Origin: Sphingobium sp. YR768
GTDB lineage: Bacteria; Pseudomonadota; Alphaproteobacteria; Sphingomonadales; Sphingomonadaceae
DNA length: 64,000 bases
Direction of reading: 5' to 3'
NCBI RefSeq assembly: GCF_900111125.1
Contig: NZ_FOGE01000005.1
Coordinates: 177,045 to 241,044, forward strand
A program made the translations under genes and the position numbers. The notes beneath the pieces were generated by a model, which saw nothing but the letters and a program-made list of their open reading frames with translations, searched no databases and had not been told where the DNA came from. Of this stretch, positions 9,147-16,685 are shown one piece after another; within the stretch, counting starts at the first letter, position 1; each line of letters begins with the position of its first letter.

Positions 9147-9790
9147 GGCCGTTGCTCCGGCCCGACGGCCATCGGCGCCGTCTCTCCGGTCGGCGCGTCG
9201 GGGGTGCCGGGCTCGCGCTCGCGTATCGTACGCAGCACCGGCGGCGCGGGCGTTCGCCCGCCGGGCTCGACCAGATAGTCACCCACGACCCAGGCCGGCC
9301 GGTCGATGATCGAATAGACATAGCGCGCCATGTAGAGTCGGTCGGGGCGCTGCTTGTCGGCATAGGGCAGGATCAGCGTCCGGATCGTGCGCGAGGGGCG
9401 CAGCATCGGCGAGCCGGGATCCTCGATCAGTGTGCCGACATTGCGCTGGCCGGCGGGAGGCGGCACCGCGGATGAAGCTGCGGGCTTGCCACTGCCTTTG
9501 TTCATGCCGCGGCCACGTTCCTTCTGGTCCGACGCGAGCAGCTTGCGATCATTGGTGACGGTGGGATCGGATTTCGATGCGCGGCCTGCGACGGCGTCCG
9601 CATAGGCCTGGTCCGGATGAATGCACTGGCCATGGTCGCTGTTCTTGCAGGAGAATTTCTCGCTGTAAGGCGACATCACCGATCCCACGGTGGCGCAGCC
9701 CGAAAGTCCAAATAGCGGCAATGCGAAAAGCGGAAGTGCGCGTAGCGCGGCCCGGCAAGCCTTGATACCGGGGTGAAACTGGCGTGGCAT
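9143..9790 (-). CDS. traV: TraV, outer-membrane lipoprotein of the transfer channel
   Basis: 215 residues from ATG at 9790. This start is preferred over the ATG at 9814 (which merely overlaps the traB stop as TGATG) because an AGGAGG lies 4 bases before it. TraV is a lipoprotein that joins TraK and TraB in the envelope-spanning core. The lipobox is clear ('LFGLSGC') and is followed by the family signature 'SPYSEKFSCKNSDHGQCIHP'. The rest is a Pro/Arg-rich linker and a C-terminal domain with 'RIWLxPY'-like content. It sits between traB and traC as in F-type operons. Confidence 0.9.
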   Translation of the reverse strand: MPRQFHPGIKACRAALRALPLFALPLFGLSGCATVGSVMSPYSEKFSCKNSDHGQCIHPDQAYADAVAGRASKSDPTVTNDRKLLASDQKERGRGMNKGSGKPAASSAVPPPAGQRNVGTLIEDPGSPMLRPSRTIRTLILPYADKQRPDRLYMARYVYSIIDRPAWVVGDYLVEPGGRTPAPPVLRTIREREPGTPDAPTGETAPMAVGPEQRP

Positions 9791-9813
9791 GGTGCCTCCT
9801 GTCGTAGCGCGCA

Positions 9814-11166
9814 TCAGAACTTCCCTCCCGCGCCGGGTTTGATCTCGAGGGTGGCGCCCTCCTGGATCACCACCACCACATCCTTGGCGGCGCCCACCTC
9901 GACGATGGGACCGGCCTGGCGGGCGAGATCGAGATAGAAGTCGGTGAGCTTGTCCGAGGATTTGGAAAGCCCGCCGGCAATGCCGGTCTTCGCCGCATCG
10001 CCGGCATCGAGCGTGCGGACCGTTCCCAGGGCCGAGGTCGAGGTATTGCCGAAGGTGCTTTCAACCGATTGCGAGATGCCGCTGATAGTCCCGGCGATGA
10101 AGGCACGCGCCAATGTCGCGCCCGCCCGCGTCACCACTTTGCCCGACAGACCCTTCTTGCCGTCAGTGTCGACGAAGAAGCCCTTGACCGGCTGGTCGAC
10201 GATCGAATGTTCGTCGAAATCGACGCAGGATAGGGAGACAAGTTGGACCTCGACCCGCTCCTTGGCGAGACTGCCGGTGGCGTTGCCGACCACGAAGCAT
10301 CCGGCAAGGTTGGCCTTCACCTCATTGGGAAGGACGGCGGGCGCCTGTACCCTCGCTATGATCGGCTCCGGATTGCTGGTGGCGTCCCGGCTCGCCAGCG
10401 CGTCGATCCCGGTCAGGAGCCGCGCTTTCATGAAACCAGGCGGTAAATAGATCGTCCGGTTCTTTTTTTTGGATGAGGCCGATGCATCAGCCGTGCCTGT
10501 CGGCACGACCTGACTGGTTGCCGACCCGATCGCGCCCACCGTCTTTTCGACCGGCGGCGCGGGCGGGGCAGGCGGCGCAACCGGCCCGGTGGGAGGTGCG
10601 GGCAGCTTGTCGGCGTCCGCGCTTATGTCGCCGGTTTCTGGAGGATAGGGCAGGGCGGGCACGCTGCCGGGCAGCGCGGGAGGCAGATCACCATCGATGC
10701 TTTGACCGCCGACAGCTGTCCTTCCGCCCGAAGTTCCCGGGGCACGTGATCCGGGAACTACCTTGCCTTCCTCGATCGCGCTGACCCTGTCACCAAGCAG
10801 TTGCTGCCCGTCGAGAACCTTCTTCAAATCCCCGCGCAGTTTTACCTCAAGGCTGTCGCCGCGCAGACCTGCGCCCATGTTGAGCGATGCCGCGGGATCG
10901 GCAGGCTTGGCTTCCTCCTTGCTGCCGGACGCTGCATAAAGGCCGATCCCCAGCGCGCCGACGGCAACACCAACGGCGAGTTGGCGCGCGCGCAACTTCT
11001 GCCGCGCGGACAATTTGGCCCATTGGGCCTTCCAGTCGAGCAAGGCCGGGGACGGACGGCGCATTGCCTCATCCTTTTGCCCAGCGCTCTGCGCGGCAAG
11101 ATGTGCCTGATAGGGGGACAGGCCTTCCGGCGTCCCCACCGGGTCTTTGTCCATCTCGCCGCTCAT
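9814..11166 (-). CDS. traB: TraB, F-type core channel protein (VirB10 family)
   Basis: 450 residues. TraB spans the periplasm from the inner membrane and forms the core channel with TraK and TraV. A single N-terminal membrane segment is near residues 60-80 ('AVGVAVGALGIGLYAA') after a cytoplasmic tail. A Pro-rich stretch (APPTGPVAPPAPPAPPVE) gives an extended periplasmic linker. The C-terminal beta-barrel part carries 'IYLPPGFMKARLLTGIDA', 'VKANLAGCFVVGNATGSLA' and 'VVTRAGATLARAFIAG', typical of TraB. It starts in an ATGA overlap with traK. Confidence 0.94.
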   Translation of the reverse strand: MSGEMDKDPVGTPEGLSPYQAHLAAQSAGQKDEAMRRPSPALLDWKAQWAKLSARQKLRARQLAVGVAVGALGIGLYAASGSKEEAKPADPAASLNMGAGLRGDSLEVKLRGDLKKVLDGQQLLGDRVSAIEEGKVVPGSRAPGTSGGRTAVGGQSIDGDLPPALPGSVPALPYPPETGDISADADKLPAPPTGPVAPPAPPAPPVEKTVGAIGSATSQVVPTGTADASASSKKKNRTIYLPPGFMKARLLTGIDALASRDATSNPEPIIARVQAPAVLPNEVKANLAGCFVVGNATGSLAKERVEVQLVSLSCVDFDEHSIVDQPVKGFFVDTDGKKGLSGKVVTRAGATLARAFIAGTISGISQSVESTFGNTSTSALGTVRTLDAGDAAKTGIAGGLSKSSDKLTDFYLDLARQAGPIVEVGAAKDVVVVIQEGATLEIKPGAGGKF

Positions 11167-12002
11167 TGCCCGACTCCCCGGCGCACCACGATCAGGCGGG
11201 CCGTTTCACCGGCATCAAGACGGATGCGGTCCAGCGTGACCGAGAAAATGCGTGCCCCAAAAGCCGGATCGACCAGAAGGCGCTCGTCCAGCGTCACCCC
11301 GGCCGTGGTTCGGATATGATATTGCGAAGCGGAGAGCCCCGCGCCCTCAACGGCGATACGGCGTTGCTCGGCGATTGACAGGCTCGGCGCTGCCGCGATG
11401 GCGATCATGCCGCCCGACGGCGCGACCTCGCTGAAAGAGGCGGGGACGCGGTTATCGAGCAGAGCCATGGTGATCGAGACCGCGCGATCTTCATCAGCCA
11501 GCGCGGCCATCAACTCGCTATTGGCCTGCGCGCGCTGCCGGGCGCCAGCGACAAGCACCACCGTCTGGGCCGGGATCTCCGCCGGTTCGGCATAGAGCGG
11601 ATAGGTGGCGCCGTTGCAGCTGATGAAGAATTCCGATGGCTGCGTCACATAGCTGCGGGTGACCTGGCCCGCGTCGTCAATCTCGCGGGTGAGGAACTTG
11701 ATCCAGGCGTCCGAGCCACCCTTTTCGACGGCAAGGCCTTTTTCGGCGGAGAATTTTATGTCCTCGATCTCGCCGCCCTCGCACACGACATGATTGATGT
11801 CGCGGTTGGAGAGGCGGATCCGGCTGGTCTGATCGGGCAGGGCATGGAGCGTCTGCGCCGAGGCCGGCATGGCCAGCAACAGCAAGGCGAGCCCGGATAG
11901 GGTGGCGCACGCAGGTACGCCGTGGAAATTTCTGGTTGCCGTGATTTCCGAGCCAGCAGGCGTGCCCGCCTGCTTCGAAATCACTTCAGCGTGTTTCGAC
12001 AT
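11163..12002 (-). CDS. traK: TraK, secretin-like channel protein (VirB9 role)
   Basis: 279 residues. TraK is the periplasmic/outer-membrane partner of TraV and TraB. The ATG at 12002 is kept because GAGGAG lies 8 bases upstream, even though it lies 17 bases inside the end of traE. The hydrophobic signal is set in from the start (residues 34-50, 'LSGLALLLLAMPASAQ'), giving a rather long n-region. The mature part shows TraK features: 'SNRDINHVVCEGGEIEDI', 'SEFFISCNGATYPLYAEP' and the C-terminal 'VTLDRIRLDAGETARLIVVR'. Confidence 0.92.
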   Translation of the reverse strand: MSKHAEVISKQAGTPAGSEITATRNFHGVPACATLSGLALLLLAMPASAQTLHALPDQTSRIRLSNRDINHVVCEGGEIEDIKFSAEKGLAVEKGGSDAWIKFLTREIDDAGQVTRSYVTQPSEFFISCNGATYPLYAEPAEIPAQTVVLVAGARQRAQANSELMAALADEDRAVSITMALLDNRVPASFSEVAPSGGMIAIAAAPSLSIAEQRRIAVEGAGLSASQYHIRTTAGVTLDERLLVDPAFGARIFSVTLDRIRLDAGETARLIVVRRGVGQ

Positions 12003-12621
12003 CGAATTGCTCCTCGGAAAGACGCGTCAGCCAGAAGCGGCCATTTTCGATGCCGTAGCCGATGCGCAATATGCCCCGGAATTTGCGGATCACGCCGCCG
12101 ATGACGCGGACCTTCTCGACCGGGACGACGATCTCATGGGCTGTCCATCGGACCGGCTGATCATTTCGGATATAGGTGGCGATCGACAGCGTAGGATTGC
12201 TCGCCAGTTCGTCGAGTATGACGTTGAGACTGTCGCGCATCGCGCCATAGGCCGATGGGTGGACGAGCCCGAGCAGCTCCTGGAATTGCCGATCCGCCGA
12301 ATAGGCCGACCATGTTCCCGACAGCGCCACGATGTTGCGCGTCATGGCAACGATGTATGCCTCGGACGGCGTGTTGCCCGAGACGTGAAGATCGCCGGTG
12401 GCGCCGAAGGGGACGATCACGGTCCGCGCATTCTGGTTGGTCGTGTAGATGACCGCGCCCAGCACGGCGGTGACGCCGAACATGCCCGCGATGGCGACCT
12501 TGAGCAGGCGGTTTTCCTCGAACAGGTTTGCCGACCCCTGCAGGTAACGATGGATGCCGTAGCTTGCCGGTTTGCCCAGCAGTGGATCCTCGTTTGTCCT
12601 TTTGTGTCCGAACATGCCCAT
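11986..12621 (-). CDS. traE: TraE, inner-membrane assembly protein (VirB5/VirB8-place, F-type)
   Basis: 211 residues from ATG at 12621, chosen over far-upstream starts because those would run through traL. A GAGGG lies a few bases before it, and the gap to the traL stop is 5 bases. TraE is an inner-membrane component of F pilus assembly. One membrane segment is near residue 40 ('VAIAGMFGVTAVLGAVIY'). The periplasmic domain includes 'VHPSAYGAMRDSLNVILDE' and 'VRVIGGVIRKFRGILRIGY'. Place between traL and traK is the standard order. Confidence 0.9.
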   Translation of the reverse strand: MGMFGHKRTNEDPLLGKPASYGIHRYLQGSANLFEENRLLKVAIAGMFGVTAVLGAVIYTTNQNARTVIVPFGATGDLHVSGNTPSEAYIVAMTRNIVALSGTWSAYSADRQFQELLGLVHPSAYGAMRDSLNVILDELASNPTLSIATYIRNDQPVRWTAHEIVVPVEKVRVIGGVIRKFRGILRIGYGIENGRFWLTRLSEEQFDVETR

Positions 12622-12626
12622 GACCC

Positions 12627-12893
12627 TCACTCGAAGAAGCGGGTCTGGGTCGGACCCGGATAATGCGGAAAGGAAACAAGGCCCCAGCGCCAGGCCAGGT
12701 GGGGGAGATAGCCCCTGGGCTTTGTCCGCTTCCACGGAATGAAAAGGAGAAGGGCGGCGATGAGCGCCCAGCCGACAAGTCCGCCTACGATCGCGGCCAC
12801 GAATATGCTCGAGGTCGCGAGCAGGAACTCGTCCGATCCGAACCACAGGATCTGGACCGGCCGATGCAGATATTGCGGAAGGCGTTCGTCCAT
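12627..12893 (-). CDS. traL: TraL, small inner-membrane transfer protein (VirB3 family)
   Basis: 88 residues, the family's usual size. TraL is a small inner-membrane protein of the F-type channel. The signature start 'LHRPVQILWFGSDEFLL' is followed by a long hydrophobic region ('SIFVAAIVGGLVGWALIAALLLFIPW') and the C-terminal 'RGYLPHLAWRWGLVSFPHYP'. An AGGAGG lies 10 bases before the start. It follows the pilin gene after a 131-base gap with an inverted repeat. Confidence 0.92.
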   Translation of the reverse strand: MDERLPQYLHRPVQILWFGSDEFLLATSSIFVAAIVGGLVGWALIAALLLFIPWKRTKPRGYLPHLAWRWGLVSFPHYPGPTQTRFFE

Positions 12894-13024
12894 CTGCCCT
12901 TCTCCTCCTGCTTCATGACACCTACAAAGGTGCCGGTTTCCGGGGACCGACCATCGATCCCCAGCTTGGTGGCGGCATAGGCTGCATGTCCCCGGTCAGC
13001 CGAGGCGCAGTCCTGCCGCGCGTT
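12894..13024 (-). promoter_or_regulatory. traA-traL intergenic region with long-range inverted repeat
   Basis: The 131 bases between the pilin stop and traL contain an 8-base inverted repeat, CCGGGGAC at 12940-12947 and GTCCCCGG at 12988-12995, separated by 40 bases. There is no U-run, so it is not a simple terminator. A paired structure here could protect the abundant pilin mRNA from 3' decay or limit readthrough into traL. That role is inference. Confidence 0.35.
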
Positions 13025-13339
13025 TCAGACGACCATCCCGAAAGTCTGGAGAATGGAGTCCGCCTTGATGAGGCAGACGGCCGCGACGATGGTCGGAATG
13101 CCGATCATGATGTTCGAGAAGAGGCGCGAGACGCCGAACAGGAAGGCGGCGACACCGCCCACAAATCCCATCGGCCCCTTCACGCCCTGGTTCACGACGA
13201 TATCGTAGATATCGTAGCCGAGATCGCCCTGGGCCGGCGCCGAGAAGGCATGGACCGGACCACCGACCAGGGCCATCGCGCCTAAAGGGAGGCCGAAATT
13301 GGCCACCGCCAGGGCCTTGTTACTGAGTGTACGCATCAT
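13025..13339 (-). CDS. traA: TraA-like F-type pilin precursor
   Basis: 104 residues from ATG at 13339 (a second ATG follows at once). It encodes a leader with a hydrophobic core ('ALAVANFGLPLGAMALVGG', cut near 'VHAFSA'), then a mature region of about 70 residues with two hydrophobic helices ('GPMGFVGGVAAFLFGVSRLF' and 'IMIGIPTIVAAVCLIKAD') split by a short polar turn. That size and layout, with its place directly before traL-E-K-B, fit the propilin that is cut and assembled into the conjugative pilus. The frame is open upstream to 13549, but that part has no pilin character. The ribosome site lies in a hairpin (13347-13361). Confidence 0.82.
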   Translation of the reverse strand: MMRTLSNKALAVANFGLPLGAMALVGGPVHAFSAPAQGDLGYDIYDIVVNQGVKGPMGFVGGVAAFLFGVSRLFSNIMIGIPTIVAAVCLIKADSILQTFGMVV

Positions 13340-13346
13340 GGCATTG

Positions 13347-13361
13347 CTCCAAAATGGAGCC
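13347..13361 (-). promoter_or_regulatory. hairpin over the pilin ribosome-binding site
   Basis: A perfect 6-base inverted repeat with a 3-base loop (GCTCCA-AAA-TGGAGC on the plus strand). On the mRNA the 3' arm carries the GGAG that would pair with the ribosome, 7-8 bases before the pilin ATG. Such a hairpin could lower pilin translation until opened. Confidence 0.45.
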
Positions 13362-13535
13362 GTCCAACCCAAGCCTGCCGGCATCGAAGGAAAATCGGTG
13401 TCGGCCGGGGCGTCGGTGGACGGCTCCGCGAGCCCGCCGCCGCCGGCATCCTGGTTCATCCGCTCGGGCATGCTCGTGCCGGGCCGGATGCCCTCCGGAA
13501 AATATGCATGAGTCACCGCGACGGTGCGCTTCAGG

Positions 13536-14348
13536 TCAGCGCCGCGCATCAGATGCTGCCTTTGTCAGTGCCGACTTTGCATGTCGGTCGAGGAACGCCT
13601 CGAGTTCGGCCTGCTGGAAGCCGGAGATGAGCTTGCCGTCCGCGATCAGGGTCGGTGTCCCGGAGACGCCTACCTTGGCGACGAGTTCGGCATCGTCGGC
13701 AACCTTGTCATGCCCCGCGGCGCATTGAAGCAGCACGGGCGGGGTCTGGCCGGAATAGGCCGCCTGAAACGCCGCCTCACGATCGGGTGAACACAGGATA
13801 TGTTCGGCTTTCGCGGCCGCGGTCGGATGGATGCCGCTCACAAAGAAGATGAGCCGCCTCACCGGCTTGCCCTCTGCGGCCTTGGCGCTCCAGAAACGGT
13901 CGAGCGCCTGGCAATAGGGGCAATCGGGGTCGGTGAATTCGATGACCGTGGGGGCATCTACCGGGCCGATCGCTAATGCTTTCGCAGGATCGATCGCTTT
14001 GAGGCGTCGCGCGGCGCCCTGTTCCTGGGCCAACGCCGTCAGGTTGACGCCGTTGCGGTCATAGACCGTGGCGAACAGCAGATGATCGCTCTGGGGCGCA
14101 TAATAGATGACCTTGCCGCCTGCGACCGCCTGATAGATCGGTCCTTGGACAGGGGCGGGACCAAAATCCTCGAAGCGCAAATTGGTGAATGTCTGTTGAA
14201 GCTGTGCTTGAGCAATCTTCACGGCCTCTCCCAAGGACCCAGGAGAAGTAGCCGCTGTCTTCTCTTGCGCAGTGCTGGCGGCCGGGAACATAATCGCTCC
14301 CGCAAAACCGACGAGCAAGCCGACACCTGCCGATAGCGTTCTGTCCAT
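13536..14348 (-). CDS. dsbC: DsbC-like thiol-disulfide isomerase of the transfer operon
   Basis: 270 residues from ATG at 14348, preceded by AGGAG 10 bases away and giving a good signal peptide (MDRTLSAGVGLLVGFAGAIM...STAQ). It is a periplasmic disulfide isomerase of the DsbC/TrbB type. An N-terminal dimerisation-like domain ('GPIYQAVAGGKVIYYAP', 'HLLFATVYDRNGVNLTA') is followed by a thioredoxin fold with the CPYC active site ('EFTDPDCPYCQALDRFW') and cis-Pro region ('GVSGTPTLIADGKLI'). It probably folds the Cys-rich TraN and TraU products. It is the first gene of the minus-strand operon. Confidence 0.88.
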   Translation of the reverse strand: MDRTLSAGVGLLVGFAGAIMFPAASTAQEKTAATSPGSLGEAVKIAQAQLQQTFTNLRFEDFGPAPVQGPIYQAVAGGKVIYYAPQSDHLLFATVYDRNGVNLTALAQEQGAARRLKAIDPAKALAIGPVDAPTVIEFTDPDCPYCQALDRFWSAKAAEGKPVRRLIFFVSGIHPTAAAKAEHILCSPDREAAFQAAYSGQTPPVLLQCAAGHDKVADDAELVAKVGVSGTPTLIADGKLISGFQQAELEAFLDRHAKSALTKAASDARR

Positions 14349-14679
14349 GGGCGTACGTCTCCTGTGTAGCTGTCGAGCCTGGGGCCGTGAGAACCACTCG
14401 ATGTTCTGGTCCCTCGCTAGGCTTTGGCGGTCTTGCCGTCTCGACACCGCCTGAGTGACGGCAGTCGCCATCGGTCTGCAAGGCAGGAGGAAATGCGTTT
14501 CCGGTTTGAGGCAATGAAGTGCCGATGACCGGAACCTCATTTCCGAAAACCGGAAATATATTGCCGGTTTCCCGATTTGTTCTCCGGGTGCTGCGTGTTG
14601 CGTATCGGCCGAATCGACCGGCTTTCATAAAAGTGCGGTAAAAAGAGTCGTTGTTCGCCAGATCAGATGGAGGGCGATT
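14349..14679. promoter_or_regulatory. divergent control region between the tra operon and a plus-strand gene
   Basis: 331 bases without a gene separate the minus-strand transfer operon from the plus-strand gene at 14680. The stretch holds a cluster of CCGG-centred motifs (14498-14573) and AT-rich sequence on both sides of it, as expected for divergent promoters with shared operators. The exact -35 and -10 elements cannot be assigned with confidence by eye. Confidence 0.5.
14498..14573. repeat. cluster of CCGG-centred operator-like motifs
   Basis: Four related motifs lie in 76 bases: TTTCCGGTTT (14498-14507), GACCGGAACC (14527-14536), the inverted repeat TTTCCG-AAAAC-CGGAAA (14540-14556) and GCCGGTTTCC (14563-14572). 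They alternate in orientation and share A/T-flanked CCGG. This is the pattern expected of a regulator-binding array that controls the tra operon. Confidence 0.5.
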
Positions 14680-15105
14680 ATGGCGCGTCAGGCTTCCAGG
14701 GCTTACAAGCTCCAACTGTCGGAAGCAGGAATGCAGCTCTTCCTGCACGATCATTGTCGTCTATGTCATCTCGTCGGCGATCTGCTTTCCTATGGATCGA
14801 CCCTGTTCGTCGCGGTCCATCTGCTGCATCTGTGCCATGGGGAAGAAATGGCGACCGCGTTGCTGGACCCGGAACTCAAGCAGCTAGGCGGCAGGAAAAT
14901 CCGTCATGTCGGAACTTCCCGCACATTGTCCGACCTCGTGGACATGATAGCGATTAGGATCGAAATCGTGGGGACGGTCCACCCATCACCCCAGGTCTGG
15001 AAAATCTTCCTCGCTGCGCTCCTGCATATGCGCGATGCCGAAGATCATCATTTGATGAACGGATATCAGGCGATGCTCGAGAATATGCAGCGTTCGCCAA
15101 GGTAG
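14680..15105 (+). CDS. unknown protein upstream of regulators
   Basis: 141 residues; GGAGGG lies 7 bases before the ATG. No family recognised. It is probably soluble, with His/Cys-containing segments ('FLHDHCRLCHLVGDLL' and 'VHLLHLCHGEEMA') that could bind metal, and a helical C-terminus ('VWKIFLAALLHMRDAEDHH'). It is divergent from the transfer operon and is followed by two DNA-binding proteins, so it may belong to transfer control or to lasso-cluster control. Function unknown. Confidence 0.65.
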   Translation: MARQASRAYKLQLSEAGMQLFLHDHCRLCHLVGDLLSYGSTLFVAVHLLHLCHGEEMATALLDPELKQLGGRKIRHVGTSRTLSDLVDMIAIRIEIVGTVHPSPQVWKIFLAALLHMRDAEDHHLMNGYQAMLENMQRSPR

Positions 15106-15264
15106 ACTCATCCATCTCTATCGTGCGCGACAATATTCTCAGCGTTCGGCAAGAATTACTCTCGCGCGCGAAACCAATATTCGTTGACGGCTGGATTAAT
15201 TTACAACAACAACTGGTTCCAGCGATGTGGTTGGATTTTGAGCCGCTGCCGGGGAGACCTGCAG

Positions 15265-15675
15265 ATGACGCTTCAAAGTCCGCAAACGACGGACAGTGAG
15301 GTCCTGTCGTTGATCAAGGAGCTTTCCGGAAAGCTCATCGAACGCCGCCGCCGCCGGGATCGTGTCACGCAACGACATATGGCGCGCGGCATCGGACGCA
15401 GTGAACGCTGGGTCCGGGAAATCGAAGCAGGCGTCGTGACCTCGATGATCGAGGATCATATCCGCTGCGCGCACGCGCTGCGGATGACGACGCCACATGT
15501 GTTTATCCCCTTGCTGGCCGTGGAGCATGACATGCCGATACCCAGAGAGCTTTTGATGCAGGATGATCTTTGGGAACTCGAGCGAGAGATGCTCGAGGTC
15601 GTCGCAAGGCATCAGGCTGCGATCGTGGCGCGCCTCGCTCAGCGAGCCGGAACCTTGAAGGGAGGGGACCGCTAG
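15265..15675 (+). CDS. helix-turn-helix regulator (XRE-like)
   Basis: 136 residues from ATG at 15265, chosen because GGGGAG lies 8 bases before it; upstream in-frame starts lack such a site. Residues about 25-75 look like an XRE-type helix-turn-helix: 'RDRVTQRHMARGIGRSERWV' followed by 'REIEAG' and a further helix. The C-terminal half has 'HVFIPLLAVEHDMPIPRE' and a helical end. It is probably a local repressor or activator, perhaps of the divergent tra promoter or of the lasso cluster. It ends 18 bases before the GntR-like gene. Confidence 0.7.
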   Translation: MTLQSPQTTDSEVLSLIKELSGKLIERRRRRDRVTQRHMARGIGRSERWVREIEAGVVTSMIEDHIRCAHALRMTTPHVFIPLLAVEHDMPIPRELLMQDDLWELEREMLEVVARHQAAIVARLAQRAGTLKGGDR

Positions 15676-15693
15676 GCGCAGGCGGGATCAGTC

Positions 15694-16314
15694 ATGTCTC
15701 CCGAACCCGTCGCGGCCGATCGAGCCTATGCCTTGTTGAAGGCCGATATCCTGTCGGGACGGTTCGCGCCGGGAGAGGCGATCATCGAACGCGCTGTCGC
15801 GAGCGAGTATGGCGTATCCATATCGCCGATCAGAGATGCCGCGCAGCGTCTTGTAGGTGAATATCTGCTCGAAATCGGCTCGGGCGGCGGATTTCGGGTT
15901 CCGATCGTGACGCAAGCGGCGGTCCGGGATCTCTACAACTGGCACGATCATCTCGTGCGCCATCTGCTCAAGGTGCAAATGCCGACCGGGGTTTCAATAC
16001 CGAACGCATGGTCTCTACCGAATATTTCGGAAGGTGAGCCCGTAGCGCGGGCCGCCACTGGATTGTTCCGGGCGCTGGCCGATCAAGCCATCAATCGTGA
16101 ACATGCCCGCGCCCTCCACGCCGCCAATGACCGCCTTCATGCCATGCGACTCCAGGAGCATCATGTGCTGGGCGATCTCGAAATGGAGCTGAGGCAGGTC
16201 GCTTTGGCGATCCATTCCGGTTCAGGTCTGAACCGTTTCTCTGTTCTGCGGGCCTATCATCGGCGGCGGATGCGTCGTGCCGGAAGGATATGCGAGGCAC
16301 TCCGGCGAGCATGA
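15694..16314 (+). CDS. GntR-like transcriptional regulator next to the lasso cluster
   Basis: 206 residues. The N-terminal winged helix of the GntR family is visible at about 10-75: 'AYALLKADILSGRFAPGEAI', 'ERAVASEYGVSISPIRDA' and 'GEYLLEIGSGGGFRVPIV'. The C-terminal 130 residues are helical and resemble a shortened or divergent FCD-type effector domain, with a very basic end. It lies 175 bases before the lasso precursor gene in the same direction. I recall GntR-type genes beside other sphingomonad lasso clusters, so it may regulate the peptide; the ligand is unknown. Confidence 0.8.
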   Translation: MSPEPVAADRAYALLKADILSGRFAPGEAIIERAVASEYGVSISPIRDAAQRLVGEYLLEIGSGGGFRVPIVTQAAVRDLYNWHDHLVRHLLKVQMPTGVSIPNAWSLPNISEGEPVARAATGLFRALADQAINREHARALHAANDRLHAMRLQEHHVLGDLEMELRQVALAIHSGSGLNRFSVLRAYHRRRMRRAGRICEALRRA

Positions 16315-16489
16315 TGATCAATGAAATCAGGAAGCTATACGCATCCCACTGATAGAAAAAAGGGGCCGATGGGATGGCGGTACGCAATAGCTACATGTTC
16401 GATACCTTATAAGTTCGGCGATCCGCCAGTCTTCATCATAAAATCATTCTGGCTGCAATGTTGCGGCTGGTTTCAGAATGGAGGTTATT
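16315..16489 (+). promoter_or_regulatory. leader and probable promoter region of the lasso precursor gene
   Basis: 175 bases that are more AT-rich than the flanking genes. It holds an inverted repeat CATCCCA (16342-16348) / TGGGATG (16370-16376) that could be an operator, and a TTATAAG at 16407-16413 that could serve as a -10 element. The end of the region carries a strong ribosome site (GGAGG five bases before the precursor ATG). Confidence 0.4.
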
Positions 16490-16624
16490 ATGAATCGCGA
16501 AGACCATGTTGAATCCGAGCTGATCGACCTCGGCTCCGTCGCGGAAGAAACCAAGGGACCCGGTTTCGACAACAGCGACGGGATCGGCGGTCAGCAACTC
16601 GTCCCCGGTCTCTCGGACGACTGA
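16490..16624 (+). CDS. lasso peptide precursor (A protein)
   Basis: 44 residues, with GGAGG five bases before the ATG. It has the lasso precursor layout: leader residues 1-22 (with 'ELIDLGSVAEETK') and core residues 23-44. Thr21 is at the -2 position that these systems require, followed by Lys22 and core Gly23. The core begins GPGFDNSD, so Gly1 and Asp8 can form an 8-residue macrolactam ring; positions 7 and 9 are Ser and Gly, so Asp8 is the only suitable acceptor. No cysteines are present, which fits class II. The tail ends GLSDD. From memory this is closest in style to sphingonodin peptides. B and C genes follow. Too short for routine gene callers. Confidence 0.92.
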   Translation: MNREDHVESELIDLGSVAEETKGPGFDNSDGIGGQQLVPGLSDD

Positions 16625-16632
16625 AAAGCTGG

Positions 16633-16659
16633 GCACGCGGGCCATGCCGGCTCGCGTGC
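16633..16659 (+). promoter_or_regulatory. stem-loop between lasso precursor and B gene
   Basis: An 11-base stem (one G-U pair) with a 5-base loop: 16633-16643 pairs with 16649-16659. It starts 9 bases after the precursor stop and has no strong U-run (followed by tcctcgccttt). It would act as a partial terminator or as a 3' stabiliser, so that precursor mRNA exceeds the processing-enzyme mRNA. Confidence 0.6.
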
Positions 16660-16685
16660 TCCTCGCCTTTCGGAAGGAAAGGGAC

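Noticed and set aside
13340..13549. 71-residue N-terminal extension of the pilin
   Set aside because: Open but without signal or pilin features, overlaps the dsbC-like gene end; the short start gives a normal leader.
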